Counted from the stretch's first letter, positions 45,845 to 55,061 are shown. The stretch: 64,000 bases of DNA from Pseudoalteromonas piscicida (GCF_000238315.3 NZ_CP011925.1:310001-374000); one strand, 5' to 3'. Numbers and translations are program-made. Notes: generated from the sequence alone by a model not told the origin.

Positions 45845-46954
45845 ATGAAAATACTTTTAAAAAGTTTGATGTGGCTAAATTGCGCGTTGTTTGCGTTAGT
45901 TGGTCACGCTCAGATAGCCTCAAAGTTACAGCATATCACTGTGAGTTCAAAGTTAGTGGGAGGGCCTGTTGATGTACAAATATATCTGCCTTTTGATTTT
46001 GATGTTAACCGAAAGGAGCCATACTCAACGCTTTATACAACTGCGGGAGAGAGCCGTTTTGATGTACTGAAAGCTGAAGTGGACTGGTTGAGTCACACTA
46101 GTTTTTCACCTATCCCGCAACTTGTGATTGTGCGAGTGCCCAAATTGAATTTTGCTGGGGCTGACAAGTTATCTGACCAAGCGTATTTTGCCTTGCTAGC
46201 TCGCGTGTTAGCAAGTGAAGTTGAACCAACATTGATACGGCAATTTAATCTTTCGCCGTTTAAAGTCATTGAAGGGTACTCAAGCAGGGCGGAGATTGCT
46301 TTGAATTTATTAGGAAAGATGCCCGGTTATTTCCAAGGCGCGATATTGTCTGCGCCAGTTTGGAGTCAACTTCCCAAGCAACTAATAGAAGATATTAGTG
46401 ACAACATCGCCAAGGGCAAACTCACCAATAACCTATATATCAGTCTTGGCAGCTTTGACGAAAATAGGCCGTTTTTTGCTGCACTCGCCGTTTCAAAACG
46501 ACACCAACACTTGATGTTGGAGGACTTAAGTCAACATCATTATCATATAGGCGCACAGCTAGCGCTAAGACATGGATTACAACATATTCTTGGCGCAATA
46601 AAGCTTCAAGATTATGCTCAATTTGACAAGTCAGGTCTAAATGGGTTGCGAGAATATCACCAAAAACTAGAACAGCGCTATGGGTACTCGATTGATATTA
46701 AGGCCAATCAGCTTGCTCTAGGGCAATATTTATTCGCGCAAGGCAATAGAACACTTGGAAAAAACGTGTTTGATGAACTACTTGCGATTATGCCTAACTC
46801 TGTTATTTACAATTTACGTTATGGGCAGATTCTTTTGAATGCGGGCGATACAACACAAGCAACACTTCAGCTAGAGCGTGCCTTGCTGCTAGCAACAGAG
46901 CAAAAAAATGAAGAAGCCAAGCAGTATATTGAACAAGTATTGTCTCGGCTTTAG
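45845..46954 (+). CDS. Secreted alpha/beta-hydrolase (esterase-like) with TPR-like tail
   Basis: Start at 45845, with GGAG seven bases upstream, gives a signal peptide (MKILLKSLMWLNCALFALVGHAQ). The hydrolase part (about residues 25-260) resembles the IroE/Fes esterase fold: VDVQIYLPFDFDVNRKEPYSTLY, then GYSSRAEIALNLLG in the nucleophile elbow position (S-R instead of S-x-G), and LEDLSQHHYHIGAQL near the catalytic His. The C-terminal 100 residues show a TPR-like pattern (VIYNLRYGQILLNAGDTTQATLQLERALLLA). Substrate unknown. Confidence 0.7.
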   Translation: MKILLKSLMWLNCALFALVGHAQIASKLQHITVSSKLVGGPVDVQIYLPFDFDVNRKEPYSTLYTTAGESRFDVLKAEVDWLSHTSFSPIPQLVIVRVPKLNFAGADKLSDQAYFALLARVLASEVEPTLIRQFNLSPFKVIEGYSSRAEIALNLLGKMPGYFQGAILSAPVWSQLPKQLIEDISDNIAKGKLTNNLYISLGSFDENRPFFAALAVSKRHQHLMLEDLSQHHYHIGAQLALRHGLQHILGAIKLQDYAQFDKSGLNGLREYHQKLEQRYGYSIDIKANQLALGQYLFAQGNRTLGKNVFDELLAIMPNSVIYNLRYGQILLNAGDTTQATLQLERALLLATEQKNEEAKQYIEQVLSRL

Positions 46955-46968
46955 CGTTATTAAGAGTG

Positions 46969-47006
46969 ATATAAAGGTGGCCCACATGCGTGAGCCACCT
47001 TTATAT
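46969..47006. terminator. Bidirectional terminator
   Basis: ATATAAAGGTGGC (46969-46981) and GCCACCTTTATAT (46994-47006) form a perfect 13-bp stem with a 12-nt loop. It lies between the convergent esterase-like gene and the CadC-like regulator gene. Confidence 0.8.
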
Positions 47007-48952
47007 TAGTGGTTTTCTGGCTCTGCTATTTTTACTTTAACTTGGTTTGCGCTAAGTGTTTTTGGTGAGTCAGCTAAAACCTTAAAAGGATGTAGTTGAA
47101 CATCTGTGATCAAGCGAGTCTGCTCGTCGGATTTGCCCAATATGTCCAAAACTTGCGTGTTGATGTTATAGCGCCAGATAGTCGCCTGTTTGTCGGGAAT
47201 AATCAGCTCATTCCCACGTAGGTAAAAACGCCAATGCAATGTGATTTTGTTTGTTATTGGCTGTGGTTTGAGCGAATTGTTGATGAGTACTTTTAAGTTT
47301 GGTTCATCTGGTGTGGCTATATAGACAGTACCGTTTTGCTGTATTTGTGCCCAGTGAACCTGCCCCTGATAAAGTGGCTGTTTATGGTTGGTTACAGGGT
47401 CGAAAAGTACTAGCTGTTTATTGCCAAGATCATTGATGAGAAGGTAGTTACTTCCTTTTATTTCAATTGATTGCATTATAATTTGCTTTTCAAATAAAGC
47501 AGGAAAAACTTCAACGCCAGTGACTAAATTAATTTTCAATAAGCTTTGTTTTGATGCTGCCCACAATTGTTTACCATCGGCTGTCCAAACAAAAGACGAA
47601 ATATGTTTGTTATGGGTGAGCGGGATCTCTTGCTGTTCTTGCTTTAACCAAACTTCACTGGTACCTGTACGATTAGAGAGAAATGCAATGGCATTTCCAC
47701 TTGGTTGAAATTGCCCTGAAAGCTCGTCGTAGTGGCTGATTGTAAGTCGGCTTGTAGAGTGGTTGTCTTGAATATTAATCTGCTTTTGTTCTCGAACTAG
47801 TGTCGCTAAATAGCTATTACCTTTAATGTATTCAGTGATGTAAAACGATTCTGAGCCGATTGCCGGAATGGTTTGTACAAGCTTGAGGTTTTGAAAAATA
47901 TAGAGCGCAGATGCGGTTGAAAGTATGTGTGTTGTATCTGGCCCTTCTACTAACATCAACGAACGGTCTAATTCTACATCAGACAATTTTTCTTGTTGAA
48001 GAAGAAAAAGCTCGTTTTCTTTGCTAATCATATAACTAGAGAGATAAGCCTCTTCATCTGGATCTTGGGTGAGTAAAGTAAGTTGACCCTCATTAAATGA
48101 GGACGCTAAAATTGTTGCAGTTATAGGTAAAGAAGTAAATGTGACTGAATCTGAGTGCGGAGTAAAAAGGGCATACTCGTTATTGGCGATAAGTAACACT
48201 TGATGACCAACCCAGTAGGCTTGCTGTACTTCGCTATTCAAGCAAGGAGAGATCACTTTTCTAGCAGCAAACCTTGGTAACACGACGATAGCTTGATGAC
48301 ACTTAGCTTGTGATTTTGTTTTGCGTGTTTCAATGAGTACTGCTTTTTTACCATCTTTGTTTAGCTGAGGTTTGCCAACAAAATCCAATGCACTGGTAAC
48401 TAACTTAGTTGTTTGGAAATCCAAATCCTTTACTTTTAGTTCCGCTGCTTGCGGCGTTCTGGCCACATATAACAACCTTCTACCTGAGGTGAGTGTCGCA
48501 GTGCTTTCCAACTCCAATCCGTAACTTACGGGTGTAACCTCTGAAAGTTGGAAATTAGCTTTTGGCATCGTTGAATAGATAAACAACATACCGAAGAGGG
48601 TGATGAAAGCTGCGAAATAGAGAATATAGGCTCTCAGCTTTTGGCTTAAATCAGTATGCTGATCCCCAACTTGTAAACGATAGCCCTTTTTATGAAAAGT
48701 CTGGATAATACGTTTATCACTATCCCCAAGTAGTTTTCTAAGCTGAGCAATACATCGTTGAAGGGCATTTGGGGCGACGACGGTATTTTGCCATACAGAA
48801 TTAAGTAAATGCTCTTGCGTAACAAGCGTTCCGCGATGCTGATACAGTATTTCAAATACTGCCAGCACCTTTGCCTCTAATTTGATTGTCTCATCAAGGT
48901 AGATAAGTTCACCCGTGGCTAAGTCTAGCTTACGGTTATTGATTGTTATCAT
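47006..48952 (-). CDS. CadC-like membrane-bound regulator with beta-propeller-like periplasmic domain
   Basis: 648 aa. N-terminal OmpR/CadC-type winged helix (residues 1-100: LDLATGELIYLDETIKLEAKVLAVFEILY...LNSVWQNTVVAPNALQRCIAQLRKLLGD...TFHKKGYRLQ). One TM helix follows (about 108-128, LRAYILYFAAFITLFGMLFIYS), and then a ~500-aa periplasmic beta-rich region with WTADGKQLWAASKQ-type propeller repeats. Such proteins activate genes from the membrane in response to an outside signal. The gene lies 111 bp downstream of the DUF2063 gene on the same strand. Confidence 0.85.
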   Translation of the reverse strand: MITINNRKLDLATGELIYLDETIKLEAKVLAVFEILYQHRGTLVTQEHLLNSVWQNTVVAPNALQRCIAQLRKLLGDSDKRIIQTFHKKGYRLQVGDQHTDLSQKLRAYILYFAAFITLFGMLFIYSTMPKANFQLSEVTPVSYGLELESTATLTSGRRLLYVARTPQAAELKVKDLDFQTTKLVTSALDFVGKPQLNKDGKKAVLIETRKTKSQAKCHQAIVVLPRFAARKVISPCLNSEVQQAYWVGHQVLLIANNEYALFTPHSDSVTFTSLPITATILASSFNEGQLTLLTQDPDEEAYLSSYMISKENELFLLQQEKLSDVELDRSLMLVEGPDTTHILSTASALYIFQNLKLVQTIPAIGSESFYITEYIKGNSYLATLVREQKQINIQDNHSTSRLTISHYDELSGQFQPSGNAIAFLSNRTGTSEVWLKQEQQEIPLTHNKHISSFVWTADGKQLWAASKQSLLKINLVTGVEVFPALFEKQIIMQSIEIKGSNYLLINDLGNKQLVLFDPVTNHKQPLYQGQVHWAQIQQNGTVYIATPDEPNLKVLINNSLKPQPITNKITLHWRFYLRGNELIIPDKQATIWRYNINTQVLDILGKSDEQTRLITDVQLHPFKVLADSPKTLSANQVKVKIAEPENH

Positions 48953-49063
48953 TATTATTTGGGAACAGCAGTCGATACAGCTAGTCTATCTTGTATTGCC
49001 TATAAAAATAACCCATCAAGAGTTATTTAACTTTAGCAACCGAACCTTTATTAGAAAATTGGA

Positions 49064-49939
49064 TCAGCAGGGTGCTGGTTCATTTTGAATTATAAACAGC
49101 CCCCTATTAATCGCGCTTGGCAGCCAAACTGCTAACTGCGCTCTCAATACTTGAGTCTCCATATTCATGCACTTAACACAGTAGGTTATTGCTTCTTGAT
49201 AGCGCAGCGGTTTTTCTCTCAAGTGCAGTAATAAATTCGCTTGCCAGTCATTTAATACATTCATTTTGATGCGATATTGTTGGCGCGATATTGCAATATG
49301 CGTTTGCTCAGGCGTTGGCAAGGTGCACGGTTTTGCTTGCTCAAGCTGGGTTATAAGAGAAAGCAAAGGGTAATCGGTTTGAATAAGTTGTACGGATTCT
49401 GGCACCGATATGACAAAGTCTTCGGCAATGCCGCAAAGGAGTTCAATCTCGTTTATTAGCGCTGTTGATTGCTCGGTTTCCGGTCCTGGTTTTAACAGTG
49501 CAAGGGCTTTGGCTCTTTCAAACTTAGCCAGCTCTGAAGGCAAGCTAAACATAGCTTGCTGGTGGGCATTAAAATCACCGGTAGGTTTAGTATGTGCTAA
49601 AAAATCAGCGAAGCGTGAGCCTAGTTGATGTAGTGTCCAAGACTCTGAGGGTAAGGTGACAATAAAGGCTTTGGCGAAGGTGTCGAATACTTCGTCGCCC
49701 ATAAACTGGCAAAGTAGAGCAAACTCCCCCCGAAGACATTCTACTAAACGCATCACATAGCCCGCAGCATAGATGTCTACTCTTCTCATGGCTCCCAGTG
49801 TTTTGTTACTTTTTACACAGTCATGCAGCGTTAAACCATGCGGATTTGCAGCGGTATTGAGCTTTTGTGGTAGGTCGCCTCGTACCATTAAAACGGTGCT
49901 AAACCACTGCTGAGTTTGCGTTAAGTCTGGCGTTTTCAT
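49064..49939 (-). CDS. DUF2063 protein, partner of the DUF692 enzyme (BufC-like)
   Basis: 291 aa. The N-terminal DUF2063 region holds the family pattern RVDIYAAGYVMRLVECLRGEFALLCQFMGDEVFDTFAKAFIVTLPSESWTLHQLGSRFADFL (broken here as RVDIYAAGYVMRL, then LPSESWTLHQLGSRFADFL). In characterised RiPP systems this protein binds precursor peptide and helps the MNIO. The start ATG overlaps the DUF692 stop by one base (TAATG), so the two are coupled. The C-terminal part, about 150 aa, is less conserved. Confidence 0.9.
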   Translation of the reverse strand: MKTPDLTQTQQWFSTVLMVRGDLPQKLNTAANPHGLTLHDCVKSNKTLGAMRRVDIYAAGYVMRLVECLRGEFALLCQFMGDEVFDTFAKAFIVTLPSESWTLHQLGSRFADFLAHTKPTGDFNAHQQAMFSLPSELAKFERAKALALLKPGPETEQSTALINEIELLCGIAEDFVISVPESVQLIQTDYPLLSLITQLEQAKPCTLPTPEQTHIAISRQQYRIKMNVLNDWQANLLLHLREKPLRYQEAITYCVKCMNMETQVLRAQLAVWLPSAINRGLFIIQNEPAPC

Positions 49940-50889
49940 TATGTTAATTCTGCTCGCTCTTTGACGATTGGAGTTGACAGTGCGTTGGTGTTAGTAACTG
50001 TATCTTGCTTTGGAATATGCCCTGTCAGGACCAGTTTTGCTTTGCTTAACTCATCAACGAGCTCTGGAAAGTTGGGGATATTGGCATCCCATTCTAGTAG
50101 GGTAGACACGCCACCCGTTAAGTGCTGCGCCAGTTGGTAAAGCTGCCAAACCTTGGCGGGCACCGGCTGGTCATGAGTGTCTATCAAACAATCACCGCAG
50201 TCACTAGGACCGGCAAGATGGATTTGAACGATGTGCTCATGGGGGAGTTGACGAATAAACGCTTCTGCGTCAAAACCATGATTAAAGCTACTAACAAAAA
50301 CATTGTTTACATCCAACAGCATACCGCAGCCTGTTGCGGTGACTAACTCACTAAAGAACTCGCTTTCGGTGAGAGTTGAATGTTGAAATTCAAGATATGT
50401 TGATGGGTTCTCAAGCACTAAAGGCCGTTCTAAAAAATCCTGAACTTGGTCAACACGGTTGATAACGTGTTGTAGGCTTTCGTCAGTCAATGGCATAGGT
50501 AGGAGATCGTGACTATTCAAACCAGCAATGCCTGTCCAACACAAATGATCGGAAATAAGCTGTGGCTTAACGAATTCACTTAACTCCTTAAGCTTGCTTA
50601 AGTATTCAAAGTTAAGCGGGTCGCTGCTACCAATATTCATTGACACACCATGCATCACTAGCGGGTATTGTTCCTTTAACTGAGCGAGGACATGCCGGCC
50701 ATAGCCGTGATTATCTATATAGTTTTCACTGATGATTTCAAACCAGTCGACGCTAAGAGATGTACCGCGCTCTAAATGGGACATAATAAAGGGATAGTGC
50801 TGGCTTCTCAGGCCAACACCAAACCCCAAGTCGGTTAGTTTTTCGATAGCGGACGCAGCAAGCTGCTGCGTCCGAATTGGATTTGTCAT
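49939..50889 (-). CDS. DUF692 multinuclear non-heme iron oxidase (MNIO)
   Basis: 316 aa, complete for the family. Conserved metal-site motifs, all intact: WFEIISEN (49-56), H80 in VMHGVSMNIGS, SDHLCW (113-118), LENPSTY (159-165), D193 in LLDVNNVFVS, H224 in QIHLAG, D237-T-H239, and E266 in LLEWDANIP. Members (MbnB, TglH, BufB, ChrH) use two or three irons and oxygen to convert cysteine residues of RiPP precursors. It is 13 bases after the ferritin-like gene. Cytoplasmic. Confidence 0.95.
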   Translation of the reverse strand: MTNPIRTQQLAASAIEKLTDLGFGVGLRSQHYPFIMSHLERGTSLSVDWFEIISENYIDNHGYGRHVLAQLKEQYPLVMHGVSMNIGSSDPLNFEYLSKLKELSEFVKPQLISDHLCWTGIAGLNSHDLLPMPLTDESLQHVINRVDQVQDFLERPLVLENPSTYLEFQHSTLTESEFFSELVTATGCGMLLDVNNVFVSSFNHGFDAEAFIRQLPHEHIVQIHLAGPSDCGDCLIDTHDQPVPAKVWQLYQLAQHLTGGVSTLLEWDANIPNFPELVDELSKAKLVLTGHIPKQDTVTNTNALSTPIVKERAELT

Positions 50890-50902
50890 GCTATCTTTCC
50901 TA

Positions 50903-53221
50903 TCAAGTTGATGGAGGAAGAGCTAGACGAATATCTGAAGGTTTTGGCTTCTCTTTAGGTTTGCCTTCTTCGTTCAATAAACCATTGGCATTGCAGTATG
51001 CTTGCCAAGCAATATCGTATACGGCATCCCCTTGTTTATATGGCATTAGCACATGATCTGTAGATTGATCGGTTGGAGCTTGTTGGCCTTTCGGATAAGT
51101 GTAATCAATAGCAGAGAAGCTGTTATCTTTTAGGTTAAACTTAAATAGCTGCATATCGTATTCTTGGTCTTCACCGGAAAGTTTTGGGAAGAGTTGAGAG
51201 GCTGAGATAGGCACAGCACACCCACCCAAGTTATTACACTTATTATCAGCAGGGGCACTTTTTGGCCCTGTTGATACGCTACCACCACAGCTACCGCCGG
51301 GCGTTGTACTATGAACAAAACCACAGCCGCCCTGTGCTTTACAGTCGTTACTACCCTTACAACTGTGATAGACCTCAGGAGGTGGTAAGTCATCCGCCCC
51401 AATGTTGGTGTAACTCATCCCTTGGCAGGCGTGGTAAAGGGTGTTCGGATTTTGTGGGGCGATACCCGTTACTAAATCTGGCGCAATTCCCGTGGTTGCC
51501 CAGCAAATCGAGATCCTATCGCCAGAGCCACCCATTGCGGGGCCCGGAAATTCACTGGTTTTACCCGACCAATAACGATCAAGTGCTGAAGTTAGACCTT
51601 TAATTGTGCCTACCGCAGATTGACTAAATAGCTTGTTTGTTTCCTGCGTTTTTTTATCTGTTTCCCTAAGATTATTGAGTGCGCGCACTACGCTATCCAC
51701 TGGTGGAAGTTGTGGGTGACGTCCGTGTGCTTCATCACCGCCGTTGGGATCCAATAATGCCTCAGTCCAACTATTACCCTCAGCAAACCAAGTTGGCCAA
51801 GTCAGGTAGCGTTCTTTATGAGCCATTGTTGGTTTTTCATAACTAACAATGAGCTTCATCGTATCGGTGAAAATTTGAAAGTGGTCTTTATATTTGTTGG
51901 CTATTCGGGCACAGGCGGAACCGGATAACGGTTTGCCATCTGTGCTTGGATAGTCATGCTCTAAGGCAGGTTCATCTGGTTGAAAACGTGCATCTACAGT
52001 GCTCGGGTGAGCAGGCTTAGCCGTACTTTGTAATTTACCCAAGACACTTTGGGCCCAAGGCTCTTCTGCCCAGCGTAAACATATCATCTTTGCAACGCCG
52101 TCGCCTTCACCTTGATCTGTGATTGCATTGACATTATTCATGAGTGCTTCTTTTAACAAATTATGTTCATTATTTGTATCAAGAGAGCCCTTTATTTCAG
52201 GGAATTGGGCTTGATATGAAGCATCACCAGGACGTTCATTAAAGTAGTTTCTCTGTGCTCTAGCGTCGTTTGCTTCAGCCTTTGAGAGCGCATAGTCTAG
52301 TAGACTCGTGTTATCATCGTATTCAATTTGAATATAGTCCCAATAACTCAAGTACATATGCCCAATTGAGCCGAATAGTGGCAAATCACTTTCTGTGTAA
52401 TCCGGTTTCCACCAGTCGTATGGGGCTTGTTCAAAATATTTTGGCTGTTTTGTTTTTGCGTCTGGCTCTAAAAACTGCGGCTGAATAATTTTTTTGGCGT
52501 TTTCTTCAGTCTCTTCTATTAGCATAAAGAGTAAAGTCTGTTCTTTATTTAGCTCTGTCGCATTAACGCGCAGGTCTTGTAATGTTTTACCAGGAAAAAT
52601 TTGTTCGAAATAAGCCTGAACTTCTGGGCTTAGCTTAGATAAGTCTGTAGTACAGTCTGCAAAGTCCAAAATATGTGGAATACCGCTTTGGTTGTTGTAG
52701 CACTTCCAACCAAATTTATCGTCAATTAACGCCTGACTGGTAAAGCTCGGTGTGAGCCCTATTTTACTCGCCATGTTAGAAGCGAGTTGTAGATGCAGCA
52801 TCTCTTCAATAAATACACTATAAACGCCGTTAAAAACCTGTTCATTGACATTAAGTTCAGAGTCACTAAAACCAATAAACCTGTCTTTTAAGTCGTAGTC
52901 GTAAGGAGACAATCGTTCTGAAGGAATGTATCCTGCAGTCGGACCAAGCCCTGGCCAGTAACGGCCGGGATAGAGGTTTGATGAGTCTGCAATCTGGTGT
53001 GTGCCCTGAATCGAGTAGAGGCCGGTCATATAAAGTGGGATTGTGAATAACTCCACGTTAATTGCAGCTTGTGCAATTGCTTTCAGGCAAGATAAATCAG
53101 CAGCCTTATACTCGCTACTGCGTGCTTTAATTTGTTGTTTTTGTGTACTGCTTAAGAGGATGTTGGCATCAATTTCTTTATCTACTTCTACCGATGGGCC
53201 TGTCTTGTTCTGTACATTCAT
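50903..53221 (-). CDS. Ferritin-like (VioB/RebD-type) protein with bufferin-like Cys-rich block
   Basis: Start at 53221 (AAGGAG seven bases upstream), 772 aa; no signal peptide is seen. Residues about 40-310 resemble the ferritin-like iminophenyl-pyruvate dimer synthase domain: ELFTIPLYMTGLYS (E57), FIEEMLHLQLASNM (E140, H143) and LLFMLIEETEENAKKI. A middle region of unknown fold follows, then seven Cys in residues 599-668: HAC599, HSC621-KGSNDC627-KAQGGC633, SC645, NKC662-NNLGGC668. CKGxNxCKxxGGC blocks recur in DUF692 substrates, as I recall. DUF692 and DUF2063 genes follow at once, so it is a likely substrate. Confidence 0.8.
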   Translation of the reverse strand: MNVQNKTGPSVEVDKEIDANILLSSTQKQQIKARSSEYKAADLSCLKAIAQAAINVELFTIPLYMTGLYSIQGTHQIADSSNLYPGRYWPGLGPTAGYIPSERLSPYDYDLKDRFIGFSDSELNVNEQVFNGVYSVFIEEMLHLQLASNMASKIGLTPSFTSQALIDDKFGWKCYNNQSGIPHILDFADCTTDLSKLSPEVQAYFEQIFPGKTLQDLRVNATELNKEQTLLFMLIEETEENAKKIIQPQFLEPDAKTKQPKYFEQAPYDWWKPDYTESDLPLFGSIGHMYLSYWDYIQIEYDDNTSLLDYALSKAEANDARAQRNYFNERPGDASYQAQFPEIKGSLDTNNEHNLLKEALMNNVNAITDQGEGDGVAKMICLRWAEEPWAQSVLGKLQSTAKPAHPSTVDARFQPDEPALEHDYPSTDGKPLSGSACARIANKYKDHFQIFTDTMKLIVSYEKPTMAHKERYLTWPTWFAEGNSWTEALLDPNGGDEAHGRHPQLPPVDSVVRALNNLRETDKKTQETNKLFSQSAVGTIKGLTSALDRYWSGKTSEFPGPAMGGSGDRISICWATTGIAPDLVTGIAPQNPNTLYHACQGMSYTNIGADDLPPPEVYHSCKGSNDCKAQGGCGFVHSTTPGGSCGGSVSTGPKSAPADNKCNNLGGCAVPISASQLFPKLSGEDQEYDMQLFKFNLKDNSFSAIDYTYPKGQQAPTDQSTDHVLMPYKQGDAVYDIAWQAYCNANGLLNEEGKPKEKPKPSDIRLALPPST

Positions 53222-53411
53222 GGTTTGCTCCTTTGTGACGGTATATGGTGTAAGATGTAAGATATAGTTTGCTGACGACAAAAGGTACATAGACCCAAGG
53301 CCGTAAAATAAAAAGTAGCTGTAAATTGTTGATAAGGCGATTACATCAAATTACAGAGAAGGGGAAGCCAAATATGAGCGACAAATGAAGAGTTTGCCGC
53401 TCAACTTGCAC

Positions 53412-53999
53412 TTATCTTTCGCAATAGTCACCTGGGTTGGGTACAGGAAACTCTGGTGATCCTTCACATCCTTCAAAAGCGATATGAGCAGATTCAAACA
53501 AAGAGATGCTCTGATACTTACCAGATACTGAAAAACGGCTTGGTGACGTAATTGTTCTTGGTGAGGGATTAAAGTTTATGTTAAAGCCATCTGCTTGGGA
53601 TTCATATGGCTTAGCCCAATTTGAAAATGCTGATGGTGATCGCAGCTTGTAACTGCCACCTAATTTATACACATCGAACCACCTATGAGCTAATGCATAA
53701 TCACCTGACTTTAAAGTGATTTTTATGCGATTATCTTCTACTTCATTATAATTGTAAGCATTATTTATCTCGAGCTCTAATTTCGCAGGATCCATATTAG
53801 TTATCGTGAAATTACCTCGTGAGTCGAAAAGTTCAGGTGCGAATGACCGCAATAGAGAATATCGATGAGAGTCCATATTTGTTTGGACTTTACAAACTAA
53901 TTCAACGTTTTCCGATCTGTGCTCGATAGTTGTTTCACAACCTGATAATGAAATAATTAAAGCCGTAGCAATTAATGAACATCTAATTTTACAATTCAT
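53412..53999 (-). CDS. AT-rich hypothetical lipoprotein
   Basis: 195 aa; lipoprotein signal MNCKIRCSLIATALIISLSGC (lipobox LSGC). The mature part is beta-rich with no motif I recognise; it has a few Cys (FEGCEGSPEF, NPGDYCER at the end). Base composition looks more AT-rich than neighbours. Divergent from an equally AT-rich hydrolase gene 51 bases away, suggesting they arrived together. Confidence 0.55.
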   Translation of the reverse strand: MNCKIRCSLIATALIISLSGCETTIEHRSENVELVCKVQTNMDSHRYSLLRSFAPELFDSRGNFTITNMDPAKLELEINNAYNYNEVEDNRIKITLKSGDYALAHRWFDVYKLGGSYKLRSPSAFSNWAKPYESQADGFNINFNPSPRTITSPSRFSVSGKYQSISLFESAHIAFEGCEGSPEFPVPNPGDYCER

Positions 54000-54050
54000 A
54001 AAATATCCTTTTTAATATGAAAGTTAGTACTTCAAGGAGGATGTTAGTTT

Positions 54051-55061
54051 ATGGATTTTATTAGATCAATTTTTATCTGTATTTTTCTTGTTTCAATGGT
54101 TTCTAGTTGCACTTCAATAGGTAGAAGTATAATGCACAGCTCTTTGAATAATAGAGCTAAGTTTGTAATTAACTATGATTTTGATTATTTGGAGGTAGTA
54201 CGGTTAGAGAAGATAATTAAGAGCGAGTCAAGCTCTTTGATATATGATTTTTATCCAGCTGATCGTTCTGTGAAAGGAGATTTTAGCCTATCTTTTAAGG
54301 CTGGAGATTTAGATCATGAGTTCAGTGTTATCCGAAATAGTGAGGATCGTCCATTGGATTTGAGTCAACAACTCACAATATTGATCCCAGGCTTTGCTAT
54401 AGATAAATCTTTTTTAATATCTTATGCAGTTTGGTTCTCGTCAATGGGTTCTGATGTTGTTGTGATGGATCTTGATGGGGTAAAGGAAGATAGTTTTACG
54501 TTTGGAAGTAAACTGACTGACTATTACTCAGAAATAGCGAATGGTTATGATAAAGTCAATATTGTTGGATTTTCAATGGGTTTTTTACCTGTTTTAGATA
54601 TTGCTAATAAGTATAGAGTAAATTCATTAATTGGTGTGGTTCCATTACTGAGTCGAGAAGATTTGAATCTTGCTGCAAGTGAAGCCTCCTCTTATGTTGA
54701 GCTTCTCCCAAATAGCATCATTGAAAATGTTATTGATGAGTATATGAGTGAAAATAAAATTAATGATTACTTTTATGGTGCACTAAATGGTATAGATTCG
54801 CACAATAAAATGCTAATTATTCAAGCTGAAAACGACAAAGTTTTACCCGCGTCAAGCCTTGTATTTTTTGAAGGTGATAAAGTGAATAACTTAGTTTTAT
54901 CAGGTTATAATCATTACATTCTTGCATCAATGCCAACTCCAGAAACTACAGGTGCTGTTATTGAATTTTTCAATAACTCTATAGGTACAGATTCAGTCTC
55001 TAATTCAGATAAAAAGTACACCACTCATCGTGAAGCTGAGGTGAAAAAAGAGCTTAACTGA
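54051..55061 (+). CDS. AT-rich alpha/beta-hydrolase lipoprotein
   Basis: 336 aa; lipoprotein signal ending in VSMVSSC. The hydrolase core has LTILIPGFAIDKSFL (oxyanion-loop region), nucleophile Ser in NIVGFSMGFLPVLD, Asp in IQAENDKVLP and His in GYNHYILA, a complete triad. AAGGAGG-like site precedes ATG. Possibly an esterase or lipase at the outer membrane. Clearly AT-rich compared with the rest of the window. Confidence 0.7.
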   Translation: MDFIRSIFICIFLVSMVSSCTSIGRSIMHSSLNNRAKFVINYDFDYLEVVRLEKIIKSESSSLIYDFYPADRSVKGDFSLSFKAGDLDHEFSVIRNSEDRPLDLSQQLTILIPGFAIDKSFLISYAVWFSSMGSDVVVMDLDGVKEDSFTFGSKLTDYYSEIANGYDKVNIVGFSMGFLPVLDIANKYRVNSLIGVVPLLSREDLNLAASEASSYVELLPNSIIENVIDEYMSENKINDYFYGALNGIDSHNKMLIIQAENDKVLPASSLVFFEGDKVNNLVLSGYNHYILASMPTPETTGAVIEFFNNSIGTDSVSNSDKKYTTHREAEVKKELN

